Of a DNA stretch of 64,000 nucleotides, positions 53,301 to 64,000 are shown piece after piece (position 1 is the stretch's first letter; each line of letters begins with the position of its first letter). The notes beneath the pieces are model-generated. The model worked only from the letters and a program-made list of their open reading frames with translations. It was not told the DNA's origin and did no database searches. The stretch covers positions 124,001 to 188,000 of the forward strand of contig NC_052477.1 of assembly GCF_009730915.1 (NCBI RefSeq), given 5' to 3'. The position numbers were made by a program, and so were the translations under genes. The DNA is from Dioscorea cayenensis subsp. rotundata. Taxonomy: Eukaryota; Streptophyta; Magnoliopsida; Dioscoreales; Dioscoreaceae.

Positions 53301-54408
53301 AACAACTCCTTGGCTCCAGTCATGTGGTTAGAACAACCACTATCAATTAACCAAGTTGCACTATGGGTTCCATCATCATCTTGAGTAGCCATAAGTAACT
53401 CATCTTCTTCAGTTGCTTTCTTACTATTTATGTCTTCCTTTTCTAGAATGGCCATAAACACCATTCCTTCTTCACTTTCTTCACCCTCTTTAGCTTCTTC
53501 TTCAGTGAAATTTGCTTCATTGTACCAACACTAGGATTTAGTGTGCCCATATTTTTTACAAATGTAGCATTGAACTGGAGGTCGTTGCTTTTGTTTAGCA
53601 TCTTCTTCTCCAAACCTTTGTTGTTTTTTTGTTTGAGTCCTCCTGCTTTATCTGAGGGGTGGTGAGGTCCTACCCCTGCCTCGACCCCGGAAGCAACCAC
53701 GAAAGAAACCACGACCCCAGCTTCGACTTCCACGGATGCTAATGTCCCCAAGTTCACTGATCATAGCTTGAAGGGGTGCTTCTTCTTCTGATGACAAGGT
53801 TAATATTGTTTCATGTCCCTTGAGAGAACTGCTAAGCTCATCCACTGTGAGCTTTCCAAGATCCTTGGCTTCTACAATGGAAGACACAACGTGCTTGAAG
53901 TTTGAACTGAGGCTTCTCAGGATTTTCCCAACAACCATTTGCTTCATCCATCGATTCACCGAGAACTCTCAACTGATAGACAATCTCCAAGACTTTAGTT
54001 ATATAGTCTTGAACCTTTTCACCATTCTTCATTCTCAGTGTTTCCAACTCAGACTTGAGAGAATAGAGTTTCATCGAGAGAATTTTTAGAGCATCCTTGA
54101 TACTCTTTTATGCAAGTATATCCCATGCTTGCTTTTGCGGTTTCAGACCTGTAATGCGTATAAGAATCTTCTCATCGACACCTTGTTGAATGAGATACAG
54201 GGCACTCACATCCGCATCTCTTCTCTTTTCAACAGCTCCTTCATCTCCATCCTCACTGAAACCATTCTCTACAATGTTCCACAGCCGTTTGGAACGAAAC
54301 ATAGTCTTCATTTTGAGGCTCCACAGATCGAAGTTTTTCTCCTTTGAAAATAGGGACTCGGTCGGAGTCGACTTGGTTTCACGGAGCTTTCCATAGCTCG
54401 ATACCACC

Positions 54409-54738
54409 GATGGTGTTAGGAGTGAGATGTTAAGTGTAAACAAGAAGTCGTGGGTGAGAGTGAAGAGTAAGAAGAAGAGCACTTGATATTCAAAAATACT
54501 TCTCACTACTCTCAATACAAACCATTCTCTCATATATAAAGAGAGACAAGACCTCAAAAGCGATCAACTCGACATGCTATGAAGACTTAACCTAACTTAG
54601 ACGAAAATAAGTCTTGACTGACTACTAAAACCTTAACATAGGATAACACAACTGACCATTCTCATGCAACATACGTACATGGCATTCTAATACTCAGCTT
54701 CTCTAATAACCAATGTGCACTCTGAGTAGTCTTCAACA
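54409..54738 (-). repeat. 5' LTR of the Copia element
   Basis: ~330 bp, near-identical to the other LTR, bounded outside by CGTAA and inside by the primer site. Confidence 0.93.
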
Positions 54739-54792
54739 CGTAAAACACTGTTTCCATGCACTTGATATTCAGATCTCTTCTATTCTATAACC

Positions 54793-55004
54793 ATGTCTAT
54801 ATCTCCTTACACTGTGACTAGAGTTTCAGAGTCTTTTCTCACCCCCTCAGAGCCATACCTTGCCATTCATTGACCGTGTCCCTGCTCTCCGGCCGGCATG
54901 GCGTTAGGTCCATTCATGTATTCAAGCACGGCCATGAACCGGCCAAGGTCATCAAGGAAGCTCTGTCAAAAGCTCTAGTTCTTTACTGCCCTTTTGCCAT
55001 GGAA
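54793..55004 (+). pseudogene. Truncated BAHD acyltransferase copy
   Basis: ATG at 54793 opens YTVTRVSESFLTPSEP, then in a second frame LPFIDRVPALR, then in a third VRSIHVFKHGHEPAKVIKEA and LSKALVLYCPFA. This is the first ~70 residues of a BAHD protein, aligning with LSAIDNLPGLR and AISKALVHYYPIAGR of the upstream gene. Similarity stops abruptly at about 55004, before HxxxD, and unrelated AT-rich sequence follows. A tandem paralogue, cut at its 3' side, with a Copia element between its TATA box and ATG. Confidence 0.85.
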
Positions 55005-56497
55005 GAAATATTGCAATTCTATTTTAACGGAGATATTTCCTAAATTATACTAAATTTGGAGAATAAACTATGTTTGGGTATAACATCTCTCTAGGGTCTT
55101 GTTAAGTGCAAGACAAAGATGGTCTAAACATACAATCCTATTTTAACTGAGAGATTTCCTAAATTATATTAAACCCCTCTTTCAAAGGTGAATAGTAACT
55201 AAATCGGTATAATGCTGATACAATCACTACACAATCGCATTAACATTCAATAAAATTTCGATGTGAGTTAACATGAATTTCTTAATTAAGTAATCCTTCT
55301 TGCAGAGAGATTACCCTTAATCCGAATATAAAATAAAGATGTGATTTACCCTAAAATCTATTCCACATGATTGCAAGAAAATACTCATTAACTCACTCGG
55401 GAGGATCGAAAGAGAAGAATTCTTCAAAGTACCCTTTTGCTAGGCATACTCACAATCTCTTTTAATTACGGTATGTCTATGCTAGGTGAGTATTTCTACT
55501 CATCACAAAGCACATCAAGTATAAAAACTAGGGCTTTCGCCATAATAGCAATCAAGCAATACAAACACACGATTAGATTCAAAAATAAAGGAGTGCAATT
55601 AGGAAAATAATTAAATCATTAAGATCCACAACCAATGTCGAAAAATTAAACCCTAGAGTTCAACTATGCCCAAACATCTACAAGATTAGCCCTCCATTAA
55701 TGGAGGGCAAGAATTCAAATCACAAGACACGAAGAGAATGAACATAAATAGGAAAACCCCATTCTCAATAGTGCCAAAGGTTGATCGACGGAAAACTCTC
55801 AAGAACCTTCCGCGAATGCCGCCAAAGTGAGCTTGATGGCTACGATGTTCCTCCTCTTGATGATGTATCCAAATCTCAAAGTCGTCTATAAAGCCTTGGA
55901 GATTTGCCTCCTTTCTTTCCTAGCCTCGCCTCCAAGAAAAGAATTAAAGATTGCCCTAAAAATCCTCATCATATCTATTTATACTGTACTGCTTACATGC
56001 TACTTAAGGGTATAAGGATATGGCCGTAAGAAGCTGGGCTTAATGGGTTGTTAGCCTTACAAGAACACTTACTACCGTAAGTCCCATCCGTAAGGTTTCA
56101 TGTCTTGTGTTACGGTTCAGCTTACAGCTGTAAAAGCTGGACCGTAATCTTCTCTATGTTGCCCTTGAGACTACCATTACGGATGTAAGCTCTGCTCGTA
56201 AACTCTTCTTAATGGTCCTTATGGTTATTCTTACAAGCGTAAGTCCTGCCCGTAAGGTCCTATAATTTGGCTTTATACTCCTTCTTACGGGCATAATCAT
56301 ATTCGCAAGGTTCTCAAGAAGAGACTTACGAGCGTAAGTTAGGTCGTAATCTGCTAGTAAGCCATCCAGTTAATCTGTCTAGCTTTGTCCTAATCCAATT
56401 GATGCAGAGAGAGTTTCATCTTCTTTATTTAGGTCCATAATGCTTCTTTAGGCTCTCTCTCTCATCTTTAAGTCTTTGAAGAACACGAAAATGCAAA
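55005..56497. other. Non-coding repeat-like sequence before the Gypsy LTR
   Basis: 1.5 kb with no coding frame. It has a ~30-base direct repeat (CTATTTTAAC...TTTCCTAAATTATA at about 55018 and 55137). Style and composition resemble non-coding LTR-element DNA, but no ends were found. Confidence 0.4.
56025..56360. repeat. Cluster of CCGTAAG/CTTACGG motifs
   Basis: About ten GTAAG-type cores, often paired as CGTAAGTCC-N-CCGTAAGG and in inverted form TTACGG, recur at ~45-60 base spacing. Looks like a decayed short tandem repeat with hairpin potential. Confidence 0.6.
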
Positions 56498-59472
56498 GGC
56501 ATAATACCACGAACCTTTGGATAATTCTTTGGAAAAATATATTTGAGAATTACTACGGAGTTCTTGATGAATTTTCTGAGTAATGTACATTTGAAACCCC
56601 AGTGGAAGAATAAGGACCTAAGTGTAAAACTTTCCAAAAGATTTTGGGTTAAGAATAAATAGAAAGGGTGGGCGTGAAATGTTTATGAAACCGAGAACTG
56701 AAAGGTAAGATGGAGGGATCTTTTAAAATGTTGTGTTATATTTGAGGGACCGTTGGAGTAATTTGAAAGGACCTTTTGAGGAATACTATTTCATAATTCA
56801 GGGATCATTGGTGAGTTTTCAGGGACTGTTTGTAAGAAAATATATATTTGGAGGGATTGAAAGTGAATTCAGCTGAAAATGTAATTTAGAGGGAAAAATC
56901 TAGGGTTTGAGGTGTTAAATGCTTATATAATCTTTGTGCCTCTGATGCTTAGGAAGAAAAATAAAATAAAAATGAAGAAATGAGGAGAAAAATGGGAGAT
57001 TTGAGGTGAGGATGGGAGATAAACTTGGGAGGCTACATGGGAGGGGATAGTTTTAGTTGAGCAGAGCTTTTCTTGGTGTATTTTTGATGAATGAGTCTTA
57101 ATAACATGCGCTCTTATATATATTGTGTTGATGGATTTGATGGGAATAATGATGGATTTGGAGTAGGAAAAACATGTTTAATGATTTATAGATGATTGTT
57201 CTAACTTGTTGGTGTGAAAATCATTGTATTTGTGATGAATCACAGCTTTGAATGAAGGATGAGGATTTTTCAGGATTTCTTTGTGGCAGTGCTTGCTGGC
57301 ACCGAGATTAGGGTTGGTTTGATTAATTAAGTTGATGATGATGATGATTAAGGTGTTAATGATGATGGTTAGATTGGAATTTGTTGAGTTAGCGGAAGTT
57401 GATTTGGTTGGATCGAAAGCCGAGGTGCAGATTGATTTGGTTGAGTTGAATTGAATTGAATTGATTGAGTTGAGTTTGTTGGTTTAGCAAAGTTACCGTT
57501 TAATTAGTTGGAATTGGGTTTGGATACCTGAGAATTGAATTGGTTGGGTTTACGGAAGTTGAATTGATCTGGTCGAGAGTTTGATTAAATCGAGTTGAGT
57601 GTGGTTGGGCTTGAATGGTTTGGTTGAGATTAAATTAGTTATGAAGTTGATTTGGGTTTGGTTTGGATGTTGGGCTAAAGGGTTTTGGGCGCGAACCAAG
57701 TTGGTTCAACAGAATTTGTATAAAAATTGAGTTGGTTCAAGGCTGGTTGGTTTAATTAAACCTGGTTCAGTGAAATTGAGTTTGGTTCAGTGAATTTGAG
57801 CTTGGTTCGGTGGAATTGAGGATGGTTCGGGTTGGTCAGGAATGGTCTAGTCCAAAATTGAATTGGCTTAATTGTATTGGAGACCGATTTGGTTATCTGA
57901 GTCGGGGTTTGAACCGATTGGAGTGAGTGGGCGATAGATAGATCTATTATTGTTCTTGTATTTTACTTTTTCGTTTAAAGATATGTTATTTATTTTTTAT
58001 TATTATTACATTAGGTGTTGTTCGGTCTTGGGAGGGAGTTGGAGTCTAGCAAGGAACAAGGACACGAGTGAGAGTTGAGTGAGTACTATTATTTTAAATA
58101 ATTGATTAATTATTATTATTTTGAAATAATTGTTTAATAGCTAGTATTTTTGAAATAAATGTTTAAGTATTTCATTTTATCAGTGTTTAATTAAGTATAA
58201 AAGGTGAAATATGTACTTATATTTATTTTCCTGATCGATGCCCGTGATAACAGTATATCATCCAGGTTTTGTATAATTATACGTGTTGTGAATAGTGAAA
58301 ATACATGTATATATGATTTAATTATTCAATTAACATATTTATTTTTTGATGGAGTATATATGCTTTGATTTGGAGTGATTTGCGAAACCATGTGAGCATA
58401 TTAAAGATATTTACTCAGCATTATAGTAAATTGGTTTTCATTCTGGTATAGGAATGGTATCGTGGATCGGCTTTCTTGGCATTATGCATTGTTATACTTT
58501 TTAGCATTGACTTTTGTGGAAAATAATGGTTATTTCAGGTGATGTGAATACTTGTCCTGGGAAAAGGATCACGTGTTATGATTTGTCTGAGATGGTATTA
58601 TTCTGTATTTACTTGATGGTTTTGATGGTGACGGGCTGGGCCCGACCTACTGCGATAGTGGGTCGCGGGCCGGCCTTTAGAGGTGGCGTGGTGGACACAG
58701 GTGTTGATCTCGCCGAGTTCGTGGGAGTACTGTTTGGAGCCAGTCGGAGTGTAGGGGTCGTGCCAGCAGGTGAGCCAGGTAAATGGACTTAGATCGGGCG
58801 TAGAGTTCCTTGACTCTGAACCTAACGCGACCCACGGCGAGTTTAGAGGATTTCTGAGACCATGTTATCTTTGGGTGAGTGTTGGGTATTGCTTTTTATT
58901 TTGAATTTGAGATTTATGTTATATTTTTGAGATTGTGATGAGACGAGACTCTCACAAAATTTGTGTTCTGAGAAAATCAAATTGATGTTGATTTATATTG
59001 AATTTAAAGTTTCAAGAGTTCTTTAAAAGATTGTATTTTGCTAGAATTACAGTATTTTGGAAAGAGTTGGAAAAATTATTTGAGAAGTTGGTATTTATAT
59101 ACTTTTATATATCTTGTATTTAAATATTTGAAATTATTAAAAACTCTCTAAATAGCCATGAATGTCTTTGTAGCGAGGCGGGACCCTAGATTACGATCGA
59201 GGTATAGAGCTAGTCGGGGTTGAGTCGCTGTTGCAGTGGAGTCACTTTTCTTTATTTCTTGTCATTGAGTGTTGTGAGTCTTGTAGCGAGTTGTATCATG
59301 AAATTTGAGTATTATTATTCATAATATTTATGTATTTGAACACATGGTTGGTGTAAAAGTTGTAAAATGTGATTTTGTAAGTTTGATTTGATTTTTGAGA
59401 GATGGTTTCCGGATTAAAGGATTTTATAGCGATGGGTTATAGCATTCATCAGTGGAAGGGGTGGGTGTGACG
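56498..59472 (+). repeat. 5' LTR of the Gypsy-type element
   Basis: ~2975 bases, matching the second copy at an offset of ~3480. Contains a TTGRTT-rich stretch (57290-57900) with (GAT)n and GAATTGAATTG runs, and a GC-richer island near 58630-58800. Confidence 0.82.
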
Positions 59473-59977
59473 TCTTTTGGTATCGGTAGTGGAGTTGAGA
59501 TATCCGGGTTTGGTAGAGATCACGGGTTGTGATGACGAGGCCTGGTTAGAGTCGTGTCTAGACTTAAAGGGTTTAGTAGTGATTAGAGCGAGGAAAGTTA
59601 AAAAGGGGCCCCGATAAAGTATTTAGAGTCTCCGATCGGGTTAAGAACCTGAAGTTGCGTGTTGGGATTGAGAGGCGTGAGTAGTAGGTTTGACATTTTG
59701 AGACAAATTTGAGAGTAGTGTCTTCGTAATCGAGGATCGTAGGTTGAGGATATTTAGCTGAATTGTTTTTATCGAAAATGAGTTGACTTGAAGATGCCAA
59801 AAGTGTGTTTGGCATGTTGTTTGTTGGTGATATATAGTGATTTGCGGTGTGATTATTTACTATTAAGCGTATTTGTAGCAAGAGAAGCGAGATCTTGGAA
59901 CCGATGAAATGAAATGGTGATATCAGTTGATGTATGCTAAAGAAATTTCGAGGCGAAATTTTTCTTAAAGGAAGGAT

Positions 59978-62914
59978 TGTAATACCCTGAACCTTTGGAT
60001 ATTCTTTGGGAAAAATATATTTAGGGTATTACTACGGTTGCGATTGAATTTTTCTGAGGTAATCTTTGTTGAGAAACCCAGTGGAAAGAATAAGGACCTA
60101 AGTGTAAAACTTTTTAAAAGATTTTTGGGTTAAGAATAAATGAAAAGGGTGGACATGAAATGTTTATGGAAACCGAGGAGCTGAAAAGGTAAGATGGAAG
60201 GGATCTTTTTAAAAATGTTGTGTTATAACACAGGGACCGTTGGGTAATTTGAAAGGACGCTTTTGAGAATACTATTTCATAATTCAGGGATCATTGGTGA
60301 GTTTTCAGGGACTGTTTTTGTAAGAAAAATATATTTGGAGGGATTGAAAGTGAGATTTCGGCTGAAAATGTAATTTAGAGGAAAAATCTAGGGTTTGAGA
60401 AATTGTTCATCTTCTTCTCCATCTTTGTGCTACGATAGCTCGAGAAAGAAAAAATAAAAATAAAATGAAGAAATGAGGAGAAAAATGGGAGATTTGAGGT
60501 GGGGATGGGAGATCGTCGGGAGGAGAGCTCATGGGAGGGATAGTTTTTAGTTGGTAGAGAGCTTCTTTGTGTATTTTTTTGATGAATGAGTGTATGTATG
60601 CATGTATATATGTGTATTTGATGGATTTGATGAAGATAATGATGGATTTGAGTAGGAAAAACATGTTTAATGGTTATAGATGATTGTTGCTTCGATTTGT
60701 GTTGAAAAATCGTTGTATTTGTGATGAATCTAAGCTTGAATGAAGGATGAGATTTTTCGGTTTCTTGCATGCAATTCTTGTCACGTAGATTAGGGTTTTA
60801 GTTTGATTAATTAAGTTGATGATGATGATGATTAAGGTGTTAGTGATGATGGTTAGATTGGAATTGGTTGAGTTAGCCAAGTTGATTTGGTTGGATCAAG
60901 CAAGTTATAATTGATTTGGTTGAGTTGAGATTGAATTGAATTGATTGAGTTGAGTTTGATTTGGTTTAACCAAGGTTCGTTTAATTAAGAATTGGAATTG
61001 GGTTTGGATGAGAATTGAATTGGTTGGGTTTGATTGAATTGATCTGAGTCGGGGTTTTGATTAAATCGAGTTGAGTGTGGTTGGACTTGAATGGTTTGGT
61101 TAGAATTAAATTAGTTGAAGTTGATTTGGGTTTGGTTTTGGATGTTGGGCTAAGGGTTTTGGGCCGAGACCAAGTTGGTTCAACAAATTTGTATAAAAGA
61201 AATTGAGTTGGTTCAAGAGTGGTTGGTTTTAATTAAACACTGGTTCAGTGAAATTGAGTTTGGTTCGAGTGAATTTGAGACACTGGTTCAGGTGGAATTG
61301 AGGATGGATTCGAGGTTAATTCAGGAATGAGTGCTAGTCAAATTGAATTGGCTTAATTGTAATTTGGAGACCAATTTGGTTATCCTGAGGTCGGGGTTTG
61401 AGCTTAGGTTAGAGTGAGTGGGCAGATAGATGAGTCCTATTATTGTTCTATTTTTCTTTTTGTTTAAATATGTTATTTATTTTTATTATTATTATTCTAT
61501 TAGGGTGTTGTTAGGTCTTGGGAGGGAGTTCGAGTGTCAGCAAGGAACGAGGGACAGGTGAAGGTTGGTAGTGGCTATTATTTTCTAAATAATTGATTAA
61601 TTATTATTATTTTGAAATAATTGTTTAATGGCTGAGTATTTTGAAATAAATGTTTAAGTATTTCGTTTTATCATGTTTAATTGCATATAAAATTGAAAAT
61701 ATACTTATATTTATTTTTCCTACGATGTGCCGTGATAACTCGTATTGATACATCAGGTTTTGTATAATTATACGTAGTTTGTGAATAGTGAAAATACATG
61801 TATGTATGATGTTAATTATTCAATTCTTGTATTTATATTTTTGATGGGTATATATGCTTTTGATTTGGAGTGATTTGCAGAAACCATGTGAGCAGTATTA
61901 AAGAATCATTTTATCGGCGTTGTTGGTAGATTGGTTTTCATTCTGCAGTATAGGAATGGTATAAAGTGGATCAGGGCTTTCTTGGCATTATGCATTGTTA
62001 TACTTTTTAGGCGTTGACTTTGTGGAAAATAATGGTTATTTCAGTGATGTGAATACTTGTCACGGAAAAGGATCACGTGTTATGATTTACTCTGAGATGG
62101 TATTATTCTTTGTATTTACTTGATGGTTTTGATGGTGGCGGGCTAGAGGCCGACTACTGCGATGAGTGGGTCCCCAGGGCACGACCTTTAGAGGTGGCGT
62201 GGTGGACTGGGTGTTGATTCTACGAGGGCGGTTCGGGTGGGAGTGTAGAGCCACGGCTCGGATATTCGTCGGAGTGGCTGGGGTCGGCGCGGCCGGTGAG
62301 CCGATGGGTCGGCGTTAAGGGGCGTGAGTTCCTTGGCGGCTCTGAACCTAACGTGACCACGGCGAGGGTTTAGAGAGTTTTCTAGAACCCATGTTATCTT
62401 TGGGTGAGTGTTGGGTATTAACTTTTTATTTTGAATTTGAGATTTATGTTATATTTTTTGAATTGTGATGAGACCGGACTCTCCAGAAATTTGTGTTTTT
62501 TCGAGGAAAATCAAATTGATGTTGATTTATATTGAATTTAAGTTTCAAGAGTTCTTTAAAAGATTGTATTTTGCTTTAGAATTACGGTATTTTTGGAAAA
62601 GTTGGAAAAATTATTTGAGAAGTTGGTATTTTATATACTTTATATATCTTTGTATTTAAATATTTGAAATTATTAAGCCACTTCTGAGATACCTGCAGAT
62701 GTCTTTGTATCTGCGGGAGGCGGGGACCCTAGGTGCACGATCGAGTATAGAGGCTGAGTCGGGGTTGAGTCCGCTGGCTGCGGTGGGTCCTTTTCTTTTA
62801 TTTCTTGTCGTTGGTGTTGTGATCTTTGTAGCGGTTGTACCCGCATAAATTTGAGTATGTGTATTCATAATATTTATGTATTTGAGACCTGTAGTTGGTG
62901 TAAAGTTGTAAAAT
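59978..62914 (+). repeat. 3' LTR of the Gypsy-type element (cut by gap)
   Basis: Matches 56498-59367 throughout, including the TTGRTT-rich stretch (60800-61400) and the island near 62130-62350. The last ~100 bases would lie in the N run. Confidence 0.82.
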
Positions 62915-63914
62915 NNNNNNNNNNNNNNNNNNNNNNNNNNNNNNNNNNNNNNNNNNNNNNNNNNNNNNNNNNNNNNNNNNNNNNNNNNNNNNNNNNNNNN
63001 NNNNNNNNNNNNNNNNNNNNNNNNNNNNNNNNNNNNNNNNNNNNNNNNNNNNNNNNNNNNNNNNNNNNNNNNNNNNNNNNNNNNNNNNNNNNNNNNNNNN
63101 NNNNNNNNNNNNNNNNNNNNNNNNNNNNNNNNNNNNNNNNNNNNNNNNNNNNNNNNNNNNNNNNNNNNNNNNNNNNNNNNNNNNNNNNNNNNNNNNNNNN
63201 NNNNNNNNNNNNNNNNNNNNNNNNNNNNNNNNNNNNNNNNNNNNNNNNNNNNNNNNNNNNNNNNNNNNNNNNNNNNNNNNNNNNNNNNNNNNNNNNNNNN
63301 NNNNNNNNNNNNNNNNNNNNNNNNNNNNNNNNNNNNNNNNNNNNNNNNNNNNNNNNNNNNNNNNNNNNNNNNNNNNNNNNNNNNNNNNNNNNNNNNNNNN
63401 NNNNNNNNNNNNNNNNNNNNNNNNNNNNNNNNNNNNNNNNNNNNNNNNNNNNNNNNNNNNNNNNNNNNNNNNNNNNNNNNNNNNNNNNNNNNNNNNNNNN
63501 NNNNNNNNNNNNNNNNNNNNNNNNNNNNNNNNNNNNNNNNNNNNNNNNNNNNNNNNNNNNNNNNNNNNNNNNNNNNNNNNNNNNNNNNNNNNNNNNNNNN
63601 NNNNNNNNNNNNNNNNNNNNNNNNNNNNNNNNNNNNNNNNNNNNNNNNNNNNNNNNNNNNNNNNNNNNNNNNNNNNNNNNNNNNNNNNNNNNNNNNNNNN
63701 NNNNNNNNNNNNNNNNNNNNNNNNNNNNNNNNNNNNNNNNNNNNNNNNNNNNNNNNNNNNNNNNNNNNNNNNNNNNNNNNNNNNNNNNNNNNNNNNNNNN
63801 NNNNNNNNNNNNNNNNNNNNNNNNNNNNNNNNNNNNNNNNNNNNNNNNNNNNNNNNNNNNNNNNNNNNNNNNNNNNNNNNNNNNNNNNNNNNNNNNNNNN
63901 NNNNNNNNNNNNNN
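62915..63914. other. Assembly gap (1000 N)
   Basis: Again exactly 1000 N, so the true size is unknown. It falls inside the second long LTR, a classic repeat-caused contig break. Confidence 0.98.
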
Positions 63915-64000
63915 AAAAACACACTATGTTTAGCGTTGAATTTCATAATACACTTCTAATACGTGCCATGAGTGTATATAATGATATAAAGTAATAGAAC
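63915..64000. other. Unassigned 86-base contig start
   Basis: AT-rich, nothing recognised; not evidently the LTR end. Confidence 0.4.

Larger units (their letters stand above)
49990..54738 (-). mobile_element. Ty1/copia LTR retrotransposon (Ale-like size)
   Basis: 4.75 kb fossil on the minus strand, flanked by a perfect 5 bp duplication CGTAA (49985-49989 and 54739-54743). LTRs about 49990-50317 and 54409-54738 (~330 bp), beginning TGTTGAAGAC in element orientation. A primer site like TGGTATCgAGC, resembling the initiator-Met tRNA site, lies just inside the 5' LTR. Order of parts from the 5' end: gag (about 53500-54400), protease with DSGCSNHM (about 53350), GAG-pre-integrase, integrase (about 52000-52700), reverse transcriptase with YVDDI (about 50900-51800), RNase H (about 50350-50750); this int-RT order defines Copia. 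LTRs are highly similar, so the insertion is young. The coding part is interrupted, roughly half a dozen breaks, some perhaps draft error. Lineage by size only. Confidence 0.95.
56498..63040 (+). mobile_element. Ty3/gypsy-type long-LTR element, near-empty interior, runs into gap
   Basis: Two direct copies of a ~3 kb LTR: about 56498-59472 and from 59978 to the gap at 62915 (end expected inside it, so the stated end is an estimate). The LTR opens TGTAATACCC (clear in the 3' copy) and closes near GGGTGTGAC, after which TTTTGGTATCGG at about 59477 resembles the initiator-tRNA primer site. Just before the second LTR stands TTTCGAGGCGAAATTTTTC, then AAAGGAAGGATTG, the polypurine context typical of Tekay/Del-like chromoviruses. 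Between the LTRs lie only ~505 bases with no recognisable gag-pol, so it is broken or non-autonomous. LTR copies differ by many small changes, suggesting moderate age or draft noise. Confidence 0.8.

Noticed and set aside
60375-60770. 131-codon minus-strand frame
   Set aside because: Lies inside the Gypsy-type LTR and has low-complexity composition.
62656-63946. Large open frames across 62.7-63.9 kb
   Set aside because: Same artefact of the second N run.

Overview
The window is nuclear DNA of a flowering plant. It shows dense GT-AG introns, AT-rich spacers, plastid-targeted proteins encoded in the nucleus, P-type PPR and WAT1 genes, and Copia and Gypsy LTR elements. The ARF N-terminus ([17 protein letters not shown]) resembles monocot ARFs from memory, but the low GC argues against a grass, so a non-grass monocot is only a weak guess.

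Layout. 0-31.98 kb is gene-rich: plastid-type G6PDH of the G6PD4 class (-), pyroglutamyl peptidase (+), GDSL esterase/lipase (-), DUF952 protein (-) facing plastid PII/GLB1 (+), a WAT1/EamA transporter (+), ARF1-class GTPase (+), ABCI20-like soluble ABC ATPase (-), a PPR protein (-), galactinol synthase (-), CSP41b (-) facing plastid ribosomal protein S1 (+). RPS1 is cut after its first coding exon by a gap of exactly 1000 N. 32.98-62.91 kb is a second contig with few genes: a long AT-rich spacer, a G-rich tract, a degenerate ~125 bp tandem repeat, TGD4 (-), a tRNA-related SINE-like patch, a foldback MITE, a BAHD acyltransferase (+), a young Ty1/copia element (-) lodged in the leader of a second, truncated BAHD copy, and a Ty3/gypsy-type element with ~3 kb LTRs but only ~0.5 kb between them. 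A second 1000 N gap follows, then 86 bases.

Together. Many genes serve the plastid: G6PD4-class G6PDH, PII (nitrogen/carbon sensing), CSP41b and RPS1 (plastid RNA and translation), TGD4 (ER-to-plastid lipid import). Galactinol synthase carries three G-box/ABRE cores upstream, as expected of an ABA- and drought-responsive gene. Five genes of the first contig appear in the same relative order as Arabidopsis At1g09420-At1g09340 (from memory).

Quality warning. Single-base frame changes occur in many otherwise well-conserved host genes (G6PDH, GDSL, ARF donor, PPR, TGD4, BAHD). I read this mainly as residual consensus error of a long-read draft, worst in the second contig. I did not find a convincing new molecular system. 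The most notable items are the degenerate minisatellite beside TGD4, the exon-1 duplicate inside the WAT1 gene, the Copia insertion between TATA box and start codon of a BAHD copy, the near-empty long-LTR element, and the conserved gene order.
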